Shown: positions 1-10,752 of the stretch, piece by piece
How the letters are laid out: the number at the start of each line of letters is the position of its first letter
How positions within the stretch are numbered: position 1 is the first letter of the stretch
Assembly: GCA_900155495.1 (NCBI GenBank)
Contig: FTLJ01000346.1
Span: forward strand, 1-64,000
Reading direction: 5' to 3'
Length of the DNA: 64,000 bases
DNA from: Porogramme epimiltina
Lineage: Eukaryota; Basidiomycota; Agaricomycetes; Polyporales; Polyporaceae
Notes under the pieces: generated by a model
The model's input: the letters and a program-made list of their open reading frames with translations, nothing else
What the model was told of the DNA's origin: nothing
Database searches by the model: none
Program-made: the position numbers and the translations under genes

Positions 1-1180
1 GGCGCGAACGGCTCGTCGGGGAAGTCGCTCATGAGCGCGTCCCACATCGCCTCGTCTTCGTCCACGGGAGCACTGGCCGCAGGGGCCTTGGCAGCAGCAG
101 GGGCGGAGGTCGACGCGTGGGGGTGTGACGCCTCTTCCTCCTCGCGGATCATCGCGTCGATGTCGAAGTCGTCGAATCCGGCCTCTGACGCGGACGATGG
201 GGGCGCCGATGGTCCGAGAGACGGAGATGACCGCTCGTCCTCGGTCGCGACGGGCACGTCTGCGGGACGAGAGGCTGCGTCTTCGTCGTCCTTGTCGCTA
301 TCTTTATCGCTGTCAGACCCGCTACCGCCGTTGATGTCGTGACCGTTGATGAGACCCTTGTCTTCGTCTCGCCACACACCAATAGCAACCTATAGAATAT
401 ATCAGTGACTCTGCTATCCGCTGAGTGCAGAGAAGTGCATACATGCATCCGTTTCGAATGACAGAGTTTCTCTACCCGTTGCACCGTATCTGAGAATTGT
501 GTGTTGGGATACATCCTGTGTCCCCAGAAGTGATACACGTTAAGCAGCCGGCTGAGGTCGGACAGCTAGCATCCGATGGTGAGCCGCAAACAACACGCCG
601 AGATTGTTGTGGTACGTACCTCATGCCCTTTCCCCTTCGGCTTGAATTGTTTCGCCTGCTTGATCAAAGCGGGGAACCCATCCTCGCCCAACAGCCTCTC
701 GTGGTCCAAGACGGGCCGCTTCTTCTTCGGTCCTCCACCCCCCGACTTTCCCTTCCTCCCTTTATCTTTGTCTTTACCCTCTCCATCTTCGTCGTCGCCC
801 AGATCTCGCGGCGGAGAGCTACTAGGGAGGATCTGGTGCGGCGTGAGCGCGTGTTTCGCAGCCGCTTGTCGTTTGAGGGCCTCAACGTCGAGCGAGGGTG
901 CAAGGTCCTGGAACGTCATCTCCGGGTCGTCGTCGAGGTCGTTCCAGAATGCATCTATGTCGGGTTTGGAGGTGGAGGGCTTGGAGGCGTAACGTGCGCT
1001 CCCCGACGCCGCAGCACCTCCGTCATCGGAGTCGGAGTCGAGGAAGAGGGCCTGCCGGGGCTTCTTGGGTTTGGGAGCGGGGCCGGCGTCCTCATCGTCG
1101 CTGATTATAACAGAAGCAGAGGCGGGTTGCGTGGAAACCGACTCAGCGGGAGTGTCCCAGATATCGTCGAGCGAGGCCAT
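1..1180 (-). CDS. CSM3: Replication fork protection subunit TIPIN/Swi3/Csm3 (3' end cut by window edge)
   Basis: Exons on the minus strand are 1180-620, 565-443 and 389 to beyond position 1; the two introns are about 54 nt with GT/AG ends and keep phase. The start ATG at 1180 opens an acidic, Ser-rich N-terminus. The Swi3 domain spans exons 1-2: it includes GFPALIKQAKQFKPKGKGHE, then LSDLSRLLNVYHFWGHRMYP and RVEKLCHSKRMHVAIGVWRD, the hallmark of the TIPIN/Csm3/Swi3 family. The tail is Asp/Ser-rich and ends in the window with an acidic MWDALMSDF-type stretch. The family binds Tof1/Timeless, stabilises paused replication forks and supports the S-phase checkpoint in the nucleus. It is divergent from the methyltransferase gene at 1385, and three ACGCGT boxes lie in the 204-bp gap. 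Family assignment is firm; only the extreme C-terminus is missing. Confidence 0.9.
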
Positions 1181-1223
1181 GATGAGTGTGAGTGCCCGTC
1201 AGTCGCGGAGGCGAGAGCCAAAG

Positions 1224-1274
1224 ACGCGTCGGGTCACATCAGCAGCCAGGACGCGTCGTGTGCCACAGACGCGT
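1224..1274. promoter_or_regulatory. Triple ACGCGT (MCB) cluster in a divergent promoter
   Basis: ACGCGT occurs at 1224-1229, 1251-1256 and 1269-1274, each followed by CG, within the 204 bp between two divergent start codons (1180 minus, 1385 plus). ACGCGT is the MluI cell-cycle box bound by MBF (Mbp1/Swi6-type) factors in fungi. The Swi3/TIPIN gene is the likely target because it acts in S phase; effect on the methyltransferase gene is unknown. Confidence 0.6.
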
Positions 1275-1384
1275 CGGTCACGACGTCACGACTCATTTTG
1301 GAAGTCACCCCGGGGGCGCCGGACGGGCGGGGGGGCTGATTTGCTTTCGCCGCTTCCTTCCCAGTACCTCAAAGTTTGCGACCC

Positions 1385-2531
1385 ATGGCTCCGTCGAAAC
1401 CCACGCCCAAGCCCCTTCCCGACCCCGATGTCGACGACGGCATCAAGTACTGGGCCGCGCAGCCCGCCAACTACGATGGCGTCCTTGGTATGTCTCCCGC
1501 CCGCCCTTCCTGCACCCCTCAAGTGATCCTCATCTGTAGGCGGCTTTGGGACCGGCGTACGTCGCAGCCACGCACAAAATTCTTTCCACGGGCTAAATCC
1601 CCTCAGATAGTCCTTGCCTAGGGTCGACGCCCTCACATCGCGCCAGTTCCTCATGCACCTCCTCCCGGAGCTCTGCACCGTCCCCTCCGCCGTCCACCCC
1701 CTATCCGACGGATCGAAGCCCGCGGCCGCGACCACGAAGAGCGGCAGGAAGAGGCGCACCCGCGTCCTCGACGTCGGCGCGGGCGTCGGCCGCGTGACCG
1801 CGGACGCGCTCCTCCACCTCTTCGACGACGTCGTGCTCGTCGAGCCCGTCGAGCCCTTCATCGCCGAGGCCGTCCGGCGCGGCAAGGCGAGCGCGTCCGG
1901 CACGCCCCTGGTCCTCCCGCCCTCCGATTCCCCATCCGAAGACGGAGACGCGGCGAGCTTGGAGGTTGCACCCTGGAAGGGCATCCGTGAGCGCACCAGG
2001 AGCGTCACCTTCGTCCGTGCCACGCTCCAGGACGTGGACCCCCTGCACCCCGTACCGGTCATCGAGCGCGTTGGGTACGAAGGGGACGGCGGCGACGAGG
2101 AGGAGCGGAGCGGGTTTGACGTCGTGTGGTGCCAATGGTGCCTCGGTGCGCTGAGCGACGCGGACCTCGTCGCGTTCTTCCGCCGGGCTCGCGCGGCGCT
2201 GCGTGACCCCGTGCGCGGGCTGCTCGTCGTGAAGGAGAACACCTGCTCTGAAACGGGAGGGCCACGCGCGGTGTTCGATGAAAGCGATTCCAGTCTGACG
2301 CGGTACGCCCTGCCCCTCCGTGTGCTGTGTTCCCGGAGACTGACATGAATGGGAAGGTCGGATTTGGCTTGGAAAGAGTGCTTCAAGCAAGCAGGCTTGA
2401 CGTTGATTTACGAACAGTTGCAAAAGGGCTTCCCTGACGGACTCTACCCCGTTAAGATGTGAGTTTTGTACTAGTGCCGTTTCAAGGACGCCACTTATAT
2501 GAATCTGGTGTGCAGGTACGCCCTCAGGTAA
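1385..2531 (+). CDS. TAE1: Protein N-terminal Xaa-Pro-Lys methyltransferase (NTMT1/Tae1 family)
   Basis: Exons are 1385-1487, 1540-1556, 1611-2302, 2357-2458 and 2516-2531, giving 309 residues with phase closing exactly. Exon 2 is a 17-nt micro-exon that completes the GVLGGFGTG segment. SAM-binding motif I is RVLDVGAGVGRV at about 91-102; the family blocks DVVWCQWCLG, LLVVKENTC and DESDSSLTRSD follow, and the protein ends GLYPVKMYALR, close to the family C-terminus. The enzyme methylates the alpha-amino group of proteins exposing X-Pro-Lys after Met removal, such as ribosomal proteins, and is cytosolic or nuclear. The insert at about 65-90 (Lys/Arg rich) is longer than in yeast Tae1. It converges on the adenylate kinase gene, with 246 bp between stop codons. 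Confidence 0.92.
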
Positions 2532-2777
2532 AAACGGACATCAGGTGCATAAAATCTACAAATGTAGACCAGAATATCACTGTTTTGTCTTTTTTTCAAA
2601 TGTCATGGGACTAGGTAGCTCTACGAATACAGAAGGAATCCAAAGCATGCTGTAGGGAAAACGGTATGTATGCAACGAAGACGTATCGGGCATCATGAAC
2701 GTCAGTGTACGGAAAGCAAAGCATCGACTAGGGTGTGAGTGTCCGCGACTAGGGGTAAAAACGCAACGAACAGCCGC

Positions 2778-4241
2778 TCAAACCAAAGGTGTCTTAACCT
2801 TGTCCCTGAGATCCTGCTCCCGCCGCGCAAGAACAGCATCAGACAGGCTATTCCGACGCTTGACCTCTATACGCTCCTTGACCGAGGGGAAGTTGGACAT
2901 CACAGCGCTCTCCAGCTGAGGCCAGATTTCATCGGACGTCCTCCCGGGAAGGGTAATGAGCTTCGAAGAAGCTTCGCTGGCCGCTTGAGTGTTGTAGTAT
3001 GTCAAGAGCGGGGAGGTTGAGGCGTAGAACTGCTTCAGACGGCGAGCAAAGATTTCCTAAAAGCGTAGGTATGAGCGGGGGTTTATAACAATAGGATAGA
3101 CAATGGGTCGTACAGGGTTATCGTCCGGACGCTTGGTGAGGGGCTCTCCTGTCTCGTCGTCGTGGCCGGCCACTTTCGGCGGGTTGTATGAGAGGTTGTA
3201 CACCCGTCCAGAAGGCAGGTGCACCCATCGGTCTGAGATGCGACTAAGGATGACCTCATCGGGGACGTCGAGGTTGACGATGAGGCTCATGGGGGTCCCT
3301 TGCCGTCTTGAAGGAGTTCAGCGACCGCGCCCTGGTTTAGGGCAATAACGTGCAACTCACGAAAGATGGTCGTCGAGGAGCTTCCCTTGACCAAGAGTCC
3401 GGGGGAAGCCGTCCAAGATCCAGTGCTATGGTCTCATGTGAGACTGTTGCCTCGGAAAACCTATGGGGTCAGACTGCACACCTTATTGTGTAGTACGTCC
3501 AGCTTGCTTGTAACGATTTTGAGCATGATGTCATCAGGCAGTAACCCACCCGCTGCCACAATTTCCTCCGCGAGCAGACCGACCTCAGTCCTTCCGAAGA
3601 TTCATAAGCACGCGCACATTGTGAAAGGCGGGCCAACTCACTTGTCTGCGATGTGTTGGCGGAGCAAGTCTCCGGTCGAGAGCGACACAATGTCGTACTT
3701 CTTGACCAGTCGAGACGAAAGCGTGCCCTTCCCTGCGCCGGGCTTCCCTACAAACGCGCAATGCGAAGAAACACCCGCGTCAGCTCAGGCACCACATGTT
3801 ACGCGCAGGCAAGCGTGAACATTCGAAGGGTGGATTGAACCCCTTCTATCCCGCAGTCCAGTCCGCAACGCCCGTTCAACGTGCACGGCGACATACGCGC
3901 GCGCCCGAGTTTATATCCACACGACAGCACCCCCGCCGCCCTCACGACCGCTGTCCACACCAGAAGAGAGACGAACACACACCAAACATAATCATCCGCA
4001 AGACCTTCCCATCCGCGGGCGCGGTCTCCGAGCGCGCCGCGCCGAGCGAGAACGGAATCGCCTTCTGTGACGCCGCCGACTGGGCGATGCCCCGCCGGCT
4101 GCCCCAGGGCGCGACGGCGGCGGGTACGCGCACGCGCCCCGCGAGCCGTGCGGGGGTGGGGGCTCGAAGGGCATCTGTGCTGAGCGAGCGGAAGGCGGAC
4201 GGGCCCGGGAGGCGGCGGGCGGACGAGGACAGCGAGGCCAT
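2778..4241 (-). CDS. ADK2: Mitochondrial adenylate kinase, GTP:AMP phosphotransferase type
   Basis: Six exons (4241-3983, 3747-3642, 3590-3482, 3425-3361, 3306-3114, 3056-2778) give 336 residues in frame. The first ~80 residues are rich in Arg, Ser and Ala with almost no acidic residues, as in a mitochondrial presequence. The P-loop GKPGAGKGT starts at residue 87, its first Gly codon split by intron 1. The NMP region [12 protein letters not shown], the core WILDGFPRT and the long LID segment [20 protein letters not shown] follow. The LID lacks the four zinc cysteines of many bacterial enzymes and matches AK3/Adk2 proteins, which use GTP in the mitochondrial matrix. Nucleotide preference is inferred from this similarity. 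Intron 1 is long for this window (235 nt). Confidence 0.9.
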
Positions 4242-7200
4242 CTTGCGTGCGTGCGGGGTGGGGCCGAATTCCAAAAGTTCCGACTGGGGGCCGAAAGGGG
4301 CGCGTGCGCGACGCGGTCAGTTTGGAGCCCGAGTGTGGGGTGGAGACGACCGCACCGGTCGCGCGCTCACCTCGGTGCAGCCCGGGGCAGCAGGACGGTC
4401 CACTGGAAGGGGTGGGGGGAGAAGGGGAGGAGGGGGAGGAAGAAGGCGGGAACGCGAGCCCTGTATGACTAAATTCTGGGGCCGCCCCAAGGAGTTCTGG
4501 ACATTATTGCATGATCACGCGAGGCTGAGCTGCGCAGGCGCTCCCACTCGCGTCAGACCACTCCCTTGGGGGAATTCTAGGCTAACCTCGGCCTTCACCT
4601 CGAGTATTTCGCGATCGGAGTCACCCCGCATCGTCCCTCGAACAGCATTCCCTCGCTTGAAACTTCGCCACAGCGCCAAGTACAACCAAGCTGTCGAGTT
4701 TCCATATTCGTGGCGCGCAGAAAATGTATCTTCGTAGGCATTTTGTGGCCGTGTAAAGCAGCAGTCCGCCGATCATATTCGTACATCTCTGCGACCGCCT
4801 AATCGTACATCGACCCCAGGCTTCCTAATCGTACAATGTCCCCAAGGCTGCCTAATCGTACACCTATCGTACACCAGCCGTATCGTACAAACACGTAAGA
4901 AACAGAGAAAGATATCGTCCAAGGAGTATAAATGTCCGCGAATTGTACTCGTACACCATATATGCCTGACTGGGACGCCGACGCATTATACTCATACACC
5001 ACGTAGAGGAGGTCGCAAGAAAGATCATACTCGTACAACCCGGTGGAGGGAGAGGTCCCGGAAATACGAAGGAAATACGAGGAAAGGGGCGTTGCGGGTC
5101 ACCGTCTCGCCGACGAGCATGTTTGAGTGCTTTAATCCTAGGAAAGGGCTAGTAGAAAGGGGAGACGAAAGGAGCGGACGGCGCGGAAGTTTCCTGAGAC
5201 AGCGAGAGTCAAGCCCAGCGGTGGCGATAGAGGGGTTGAAGTTGACCGGAGAGTGAAACGGTTGTAGACGGAGACGAGGGGTGCCGTCTGGCTGGTGCCA
5301 CATTAGTGGTCAGGACCCGTAGTCGAAACTGAGGAGTCTTCTATTGCAGAGCGAGGGCCATGGATTGATGATACTTGAACGCGCGGGATGGGAGCTGAGA
5401 TAGGCTAGAAAAAGGTGAAATAGATGGTTGAGAAGATGGATCGGGAACCAAGGAATTCCGTCGGATGTCTTGGGTGCCTTGATGAGGGAGAAACCGGGGG
5501 ACTTGAAGGCCATGCACGAGGCGTCGGAGTGATGTGGGGACGGAGGGATCTAATAGACGGTGGCGGCTGGGGAATGGCAGCTGGCAAGCGAGACCGTAGA
5601 AGATTCATATAAGGAGGAAAGGTGAGTGGCTCTCTGTGAGGACAGAGGGATGGAGTAGAGCCGTAATGGAGGAGAGATCGAGCGAGGTCGAGCGAGAGAG
5701 ACAGAGATGACTTGTGTTGACTTCTGTTTGAGATGCCGATGTAGAGTGCGACGGGCAACCAGTGTGCCGAATCCTGGGGCGGACCGAAGAAAGAGATGGA
5801 GGGAATCTGGTGCCGAAGAGACGAGCGTCGAGACGAAAGCTGAGGTCAAGGTGTACGGCCGAGGGCAGCGGCTGCATATATAGATGGAAGCGGCGAGTAT
5901 ATAGATGTGTTGTGTGGTGCTGGCCTAGCCGTGGTGTATATAGGAGACCCAGCAAGCAAGCCATCGAGTGCACATATGTGACGAGGCGGCTGACGCTGGA
6001 GTCCGTGTTGGTGAGAAGCAGACCCGCGCCCGAGGCTTGTCCTAGTGTGATATCGTATAAGGGCGAGGGATCTTCTCGTGGGTTTATGTGAAGGATGGGT
6101 GCCCAAGACTAGTATGGTATAAGGCATACTGCGTAGCCTGACATCAGCGACATGGGCATAAGAGAACAATCACCATACTCACGTTGCCATTACACGAGAG
6201 GGTAGCACTTGTTGCGGTAGAGCAAAGAGTAGACGAAAGCAATACGACGGTGGGGCAGCGGATGTTGAACCTCGATAGGATCGGCAGGAGCGGAGAGCTG
6301 AGACGGAACGGAAGGCCTCGCTTGTTTGGGAGTGGAGAGGGAAAGAAGAATGACTCTCCGGGAGTCCGTTGAGAGATAGGTGGGCGATGGAAGAAGCCTG
6401 CCAGCAGGTAAGAGGCAAGAGAAGATGGAGGTGCGAAAGAAAGCGAGGCGAGGGACGGAGTCGGCCTCGGTGGGGATTATATGCACTCTGGATATGTGGC
6501 TGACGTACCAGGGAGGCGATCTGGAGACGGCTGTTAGCCCACTTGTTGACCCGGCTCAGAAGTGGGCGGTGGCCGCTAGGCGTGCATACGTCTGAACAGG
6601 TTGGGGCTCTCGGAGGCTGGACTGGCTGGCAATCCTGCATGGACAAGGTAAGGGTGATCGACGTCAGTGGTTGAGGGGAAGGCGGGCGCCCGCGCGCTAA
6701 AGCCTAATGCTCAACTATTGTTTGCGTTGAGGTTCAATAGACTCGTGTCCCTTACACTGGGTATGCAACGCTTCTAAACATTTGAGTGCGCGATCTTGTG
6801 CACCTGTTCTGCCTACCTTAGTCGTGGGGCAAATTAATTATCGATCCCAGTTTCCAGTACAAGCACTCAGCATGCCCGCGCTGTCACCTGCTCCTGCAGC
6901 TAGGCCTCCACCCAATCCTACTCCCTCGCCCGTGTTTTCCGTAGTCGCTCCCATAGGAGCTGCGCTTCCGTCCGACAGAACGCGTCAACCCTCAAGCAAC
7001 AGTGCCATCTGCATGATGCCGCCTTCCGGATTTACGGGAGGCGGCTGGGAGCTTACACGAATGCCGATTACTGAGTTTACGTTTCCATGTTCTCATACTG
7101 CTTCCGAAGCATGATGATCGACCCAGGCAAGCCGAGCCGAAGGCGGTTTGTCTTTTGAAGCATGTCGAAGCGTTGGAATGTATGCTGTATTCGACAATCA

Positions 7201-7448
7201 TGTCTCCTAGACAATGAGTGGGTGGTCGACGTCTACGTCTACGTCTATTACTGCACGAAAGGCGTAAGTAGAGAGAAATTCTGAGACGAATCCAACACTT
7301 ACCGTCGATATCTATGCCCGAGGTTTCGATCCACAACCATGCGCCTTTCTCCCAAGAACTGGCCGGGACGTACCACACAACCAACATTAAGAAAATCCAT
7401 ACCGTACCCCAGCCACACCTTCCTCAACCCGCACACCCTCCCTAGTAC
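4242..7448. other. Gene-poor region of about 3.2 kb
   Basis: No reading frame here shows family motifs or phase-consistent exons. From 5040 to 6650 the plus strand is rich in G and A, so minus-strand frames translate to long Ser/Pro/Arg/Leu-rich strings that look like composition artefacts. Three TATATAG-type motifs sit at about 5873-5945. The segment holds the 5' flank of the adenylate kinase gene, the TGTACGA repeat cluster at 4775-5040 and the 3' flank of the Coq11-like gene. An untranslated RNA or an eroded gene cannot be excluded. Confidence 0.5.
4775..5040 (-). repeat. Cluster of TGTACGA-core imperfect repeats
   Basis: Read on the minus strand, TGTACGA occurs eight times in about 260 bp, plus a one-base variant. 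Three copies are extended as TGTACGATTAGG at a spacing of about 26 bp (around 4800-4860) with similar spacer sequence, which looks like a short minisatellite. Three others are extended as TGTACGAGTAT or a close variant (about 4940-5040), spaced by 35-45 bp. No coding potential or known element is recognised. Confidence 0.6.
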
Positions 7449-9005
7449 CTACGCATGCGCCCCCGCCGCCCCGCGCCCCTTCAAATGCCACCCAATAAGC
7501 TCCCTCATCTCCCGTACCCCATACGGCCCGCGCACGTCCGCCCGCGCCGCATCCACAGCGACGCACACCGCCTCCGCGACGTGGTCGACGTGGATCGGCG
7601 GGATCGTCAGCGCGCGCGCCATCGCGTCCAGCGGCGTGTCCGCGACCGCGCTCCCCGCAGGCGGGCGCGGCAGCAGCGCCGCACCGAGCGCGCGCAGCGC
7701 CCCGCCCGGCGTCGGGAACCCGGACGGCGCCTTCGCGTGCAGCGTCGCGGAGAGGTCGAGCAGCGCCGCGACGGGCGACACGAGCGGCCGGTAGTGCGGG
7801 TGGTAGATCAGGCCTGTTTGCGCGCGCGGCACGCGGCGCCGGTGTAGGGAGCGTCAGCGGCAGCGTCGGCAGGTCCGAGCAGGAAGGAGGGAAGGAAGGA
7901 GGGAAGTAAGGAGGGAAGGAAGTAAGGAAGCAAGGATGGGAGACGCACTGGGGCGGATGTAGACGCCGCGGAAGCCGGGGCGGTCGAGGAGCATGCGCTC
8001 GATGCCCAGCTCCGCCTCGCGCTTGGCCTGGATGTACCCCGCCGGCACGAGCGGGCGGTTGCAGTCCTCGGCCGAGATGTACACGAACGCGCGCGGCCCG
8101 CCCGCGTTGGCAGCTGGCGCCGACTTGACGAACTCCTCGCACACGCGCAGCGCTGGAGAGAGAGAGCGAGAAAGCGAGACGGACACAGCGCACGGTCAGC
8201 ATTCCCCGTCCCCGCCCTCGCCCTATGCAGAAGCCGACGCACCCGTGTCCCGGTTCACCACCGCGTACGTCCCCTCACGCCGCCGCCGCTCGCGCTCGAG
8301 CGGGTTCCCCTCCGCGCCGCCCGCGCCCGCGACGCCCGCGGCGACCGCGCCGAGGAAGCGCGGCACGTTCCCGTCCTTGAGCGCGCCCTTGTACCCCGAC
8401 CGCTCGAAGAGCGTCCCGATCGTGTGCACGACCGCGCCCACGCCCGGCAGCAGGTGCCGGTACGTCTCCGGCTCGAGCGCGTCGCCCCGGTGCCATTCCA
8501 CCTACAGGAGGGGGGGGGAGGGGGCGTTGCCAGGCACGGACGGACAGACAGGTAGACGGACAAACGTGCGGGGGGTGGGGGTAGAGCGCAGCGCGTAGGG
8601 CAGAGGGCAGCAGCGCAGCGCGAACGGTCATAGGGCCGGGGGGAAAGAGGACGGACGTGAGCGAGCGGCGCGCGGGTGGGGGGCGAACAGAACGACGGAC
8701 GGGCGCGCACGCGCACCTTGTGCACCCAGGCGGGCGTGTGCCCTTTTGGCGTCTGCCACGGCCGGCCTGACGGGCTGCGCGCACGGCGGGCGTGGCATTC
8801 GTGAGCCCGTTGTGCGATGCAGGGGAGTCTGGGGCGACGCACCTGATGCTAGCGACCTGCATGCCGCGCGCCAGCGCAGTCCTGCACACGGCGGAGCCTA
8901 GCGGGGGGAGCGTGTGTCAACCTGGGCGAATTGGGCGGATGTATGCTCCTCACCGACGAAGCCGTTACCGCCGATGACTAGAATCTTTTGAATTACTGGT
9001 TCCAT
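7449..9005 (-). CDS. COQ11: Coq11-like atypical short-chain dehydrogenase/reductase (ubiquinone biosynthesis)
   Basis: Exons 9005-8954, 8897-8843, 8774-8717, 8501-8243, 8152-7949 and 7813-7449 give 330 residues with phases closing. The N-terminus ILVIGGNGFVGSAV carries the GxxGxxG dinucleotide fold (Gly12, Gly15, Gly18). Other family features are SPSGRPWQ, the core GVGAVVHTIGTLFE, FVYISAED and the YIQAKREAE segment where the SDR Tyr/Lys pair sits. This pattern matches fungal Coq11 (YLR290C) and related NDUFA9-like proteins, which associate with the mitochondrial coenzyme Q synthome. No obvious cleavable presequence is seen. GC content and CpG use are high, and intron 5 contains a GGAA microsatellite. 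An unrelated NAD(P)-binding role is the main alternative. Confidence 0.8.
7881..7939 (+). repeat. (GGAA)n/(GGAGGGAA)n microsatellite in a Coq11-like intron
   Basis: An imperfect purine repeat of GGAAGGAGGGAAG units with occasional T substitutions fills most of the fifth intron of the gene at 7449-9005. On the transcribed strand it reads as a C/T-rich tract next to the 3' part of the intron. A separate G-run lies at about 8508-8519 in intron 3. Confidence 0.75.
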
Positions 9006-9520
9006 GGTGGAGGAGAGGTTACAGGGAGGGGCAAGGACGCATCGGTCAAAGGGGAGGTGGATGTCGGAGGCAAACCGTGTCTCGCCACGGCGAAGACCAT
9101 CACCGACGTCATCGCTCACGATCGGACCCGACCGCTTAGATTCAGCCCACGCTCGCCATCTTCAATCTCCAGTTGCGCAAACTAGCCCCAAACTCCTTGA
9201 TGCACACCATAGATGTCATATGTACAACATACGATAGCATTCAGCAATTGACGTAGGTAATAACGATACGAGCCATACACCGGTGGACAGCAGATGCTTC
9301 AAGAGCGGGAAACAAAGCGTAGCGTAATAGTGAGTAGCAAGAGAGCGGTGATTCCTCCGCCTCCAGGGTCGTCAGTTTCGTAAAACTCTTCACTACCACT
9401 GCCAGACGATACGCATTGGCACTAGGCCGGGGGCATGCCCCCAGAACTTAAACCGGAAAGCGGAAACAGCGGTCATCTAAGCAGACAGAGAGCAAAAAAT
9501 GGGGGAGCGTGTAGACACGC
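9006..9520. other. Intergenic, no gene seen
   Basis: This 515-bp stretch lies upstream of the Coq11-like start codon and downstream of the stop codon of the double-psi barrel gene. I see no coding exon or repeat; it should hold the promoter of the former and the 3' UTR of the latter. Confidence 0.5.
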
Positions 9521-10752
9521 TTAGTCGAGGAAGGACCAGGTGACTGTACGTAGTGGTGAGCGCGAATTACACGAACGAGAGTGACTTTAGACTTACTAGG
9601 GACCTCACCCTCCTTCTCCGTGGCGATCTGATCAAACGCAGCCTGCGAGAGGTCAAGGTCGTCTGCGTGTTCGCACGTGGGGCAGGCATCAGCGACGGTC
9701 ACGGTGACACTCTTGCCGTTGTTGGTGTTCGTGAGCTTGATCTTCCTGCCGCAGTTAGTCGACTTGGCGTTGAGGTTGCCGTAGAGCTTAGTCTCTGCCG
9801 GACGATAAGTATCACGGAGCAGAAACGCAGAAAATTACAACTAACGGAGGGCCGCAACGAAGTCAGTGTCCTGGTGAACAGTGCCACATGCACCAGCCAC
9901 GCCGCCCTGGAAGAAGAAGGTAGCGCTGCAGACAGGATGTCAGACAAAGTCACAGAAATATGCCTGATTATACGCACTTTCCAGAGAAGTCATCGTCACC
10001 GCCAGTGGAGGTCGAAGAGCTGGACGCCGAAGAAGACGTCGACGTGGCCTTTTGGGTCGTGGACGTCTTGTGCGTGGAGGTCGGGGTCTCAGTCGTCGAC
10101 GTGACGGGAGCCTGGGTGGTCGTGGCGTGAGTCGACGTAGTGTGGGTCGACGTGGTAGGAGTAGCAGAGTGCGTGGTCGAGGTCGAGATCGGAGTCGAGG
10201 TTGAAGCAGGAGCGGCGGCGGACGAGGTGTCCTCGTCGTCGCAGTCCTCATCATCGCTAGAGTCGTCCTCGTCTTCGCTATCACAGTCCTCATCGTCGCT
10301 ACCGGAGCTCAGGACCTGGGTGGCAGTCGCAGAGGCGGAAGAAGCGGTCGAGGAGGCAAGGTTAGCCGGGTTGCACTCCGCAGCACGGTTCTTCGCAAGC
10401 GTCTCAGTAGCCTATTCGAGGGCGATGATAAATTGAGTTCGGTATGCATCATCGGCAAGACGAGACAAGACGCGTACCAGCATGGGGTGGCAGCACTTGT
10501 CGAAGAAAGTGGTGTTGTGCTGAGACTCGCAGTCGATCGCCAAGTAACGCGTGTGGTAGGTCTGGTACGGCTACGATCGGGGTGAGCAAAAGAAACGTTT
10601 AGGGGTGAGATGACGCATACCTCCAGGTAGCCCTCGGCGTAAGTAGCGGGCTTGTCATGACGGGCAACGTGAAGGTGCCTGCCGGGGATCACAATGGCAG
10701 AAACGCCGGCGAAGGCGGCAGAGGCAGCGGTGGCGAGAGTGATGAAGTGCAT
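9521..10752 (-). CDS. Secreted RlpA-like double-psi beta-barrel protein with acidic Ser/Thr-rich linker
   Basis: Exons 10752-10621, 10570-10478, 10411-9978, 9925-9846, 9794-9597 and 9543-9521 give 319 residues. A signal peptide occupies about 1-19 (MHFITLATAASAAFAGVSA). A short Cys-containing domain (about 45-80) is followed by a linker of Ser, Thr, Asp and Glu (about 95-215) likely to be O-glycosylated. The C-terminal ~100 residues are a double-psi beta-barrel of the RlpA/barwin/expansin superfamily: ACGTVHQDTDFVAAL, NCGRKIKLTN, SVTVTVADACPTC, DLDLSQAAFDQ and a terminal ITWSFLD. The Asp and Cys pattern of fungal expansin-like secreted proteins is present. There is no GH45 domain or carbohydrate-binding module, so catalytic activity is not implied. 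A role at the cell wall or in extracellular carbohydrate or protein binding is inferred. Confidence 0.88.

Noticed and set aside
3796..4737. Plus-strand open frame of 313 codons
   Set aside because: It is antisense to the adenylate kinase presequence exon and its promoter, is Arg/Gly-rich and shows no motif; the minus-strand exons are phase-consistent and conserved.
5310..6646. Several long minus-strand open frames rich in Ser, Pro, Leu and Arg
   Set aside because: They overlap in different frames over a purine-biased strand, show no domain and no splice continuity. They are best read as composition artefacts.
6782..7114. Plus-strand frame of 110 codons rich in Pro and Ala
   Set aside because: No motif, no downstream exon in phase and no conserved feature; support is too weak to call a gene.
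7881..7939. GGAA repeat considered as a mobile-element tail or CRISPR-like array
   Set aside because: Units are imperfect simple-sequence repeats without spacers, terminal repeats or target duplications, and they sit within a spliced intron.
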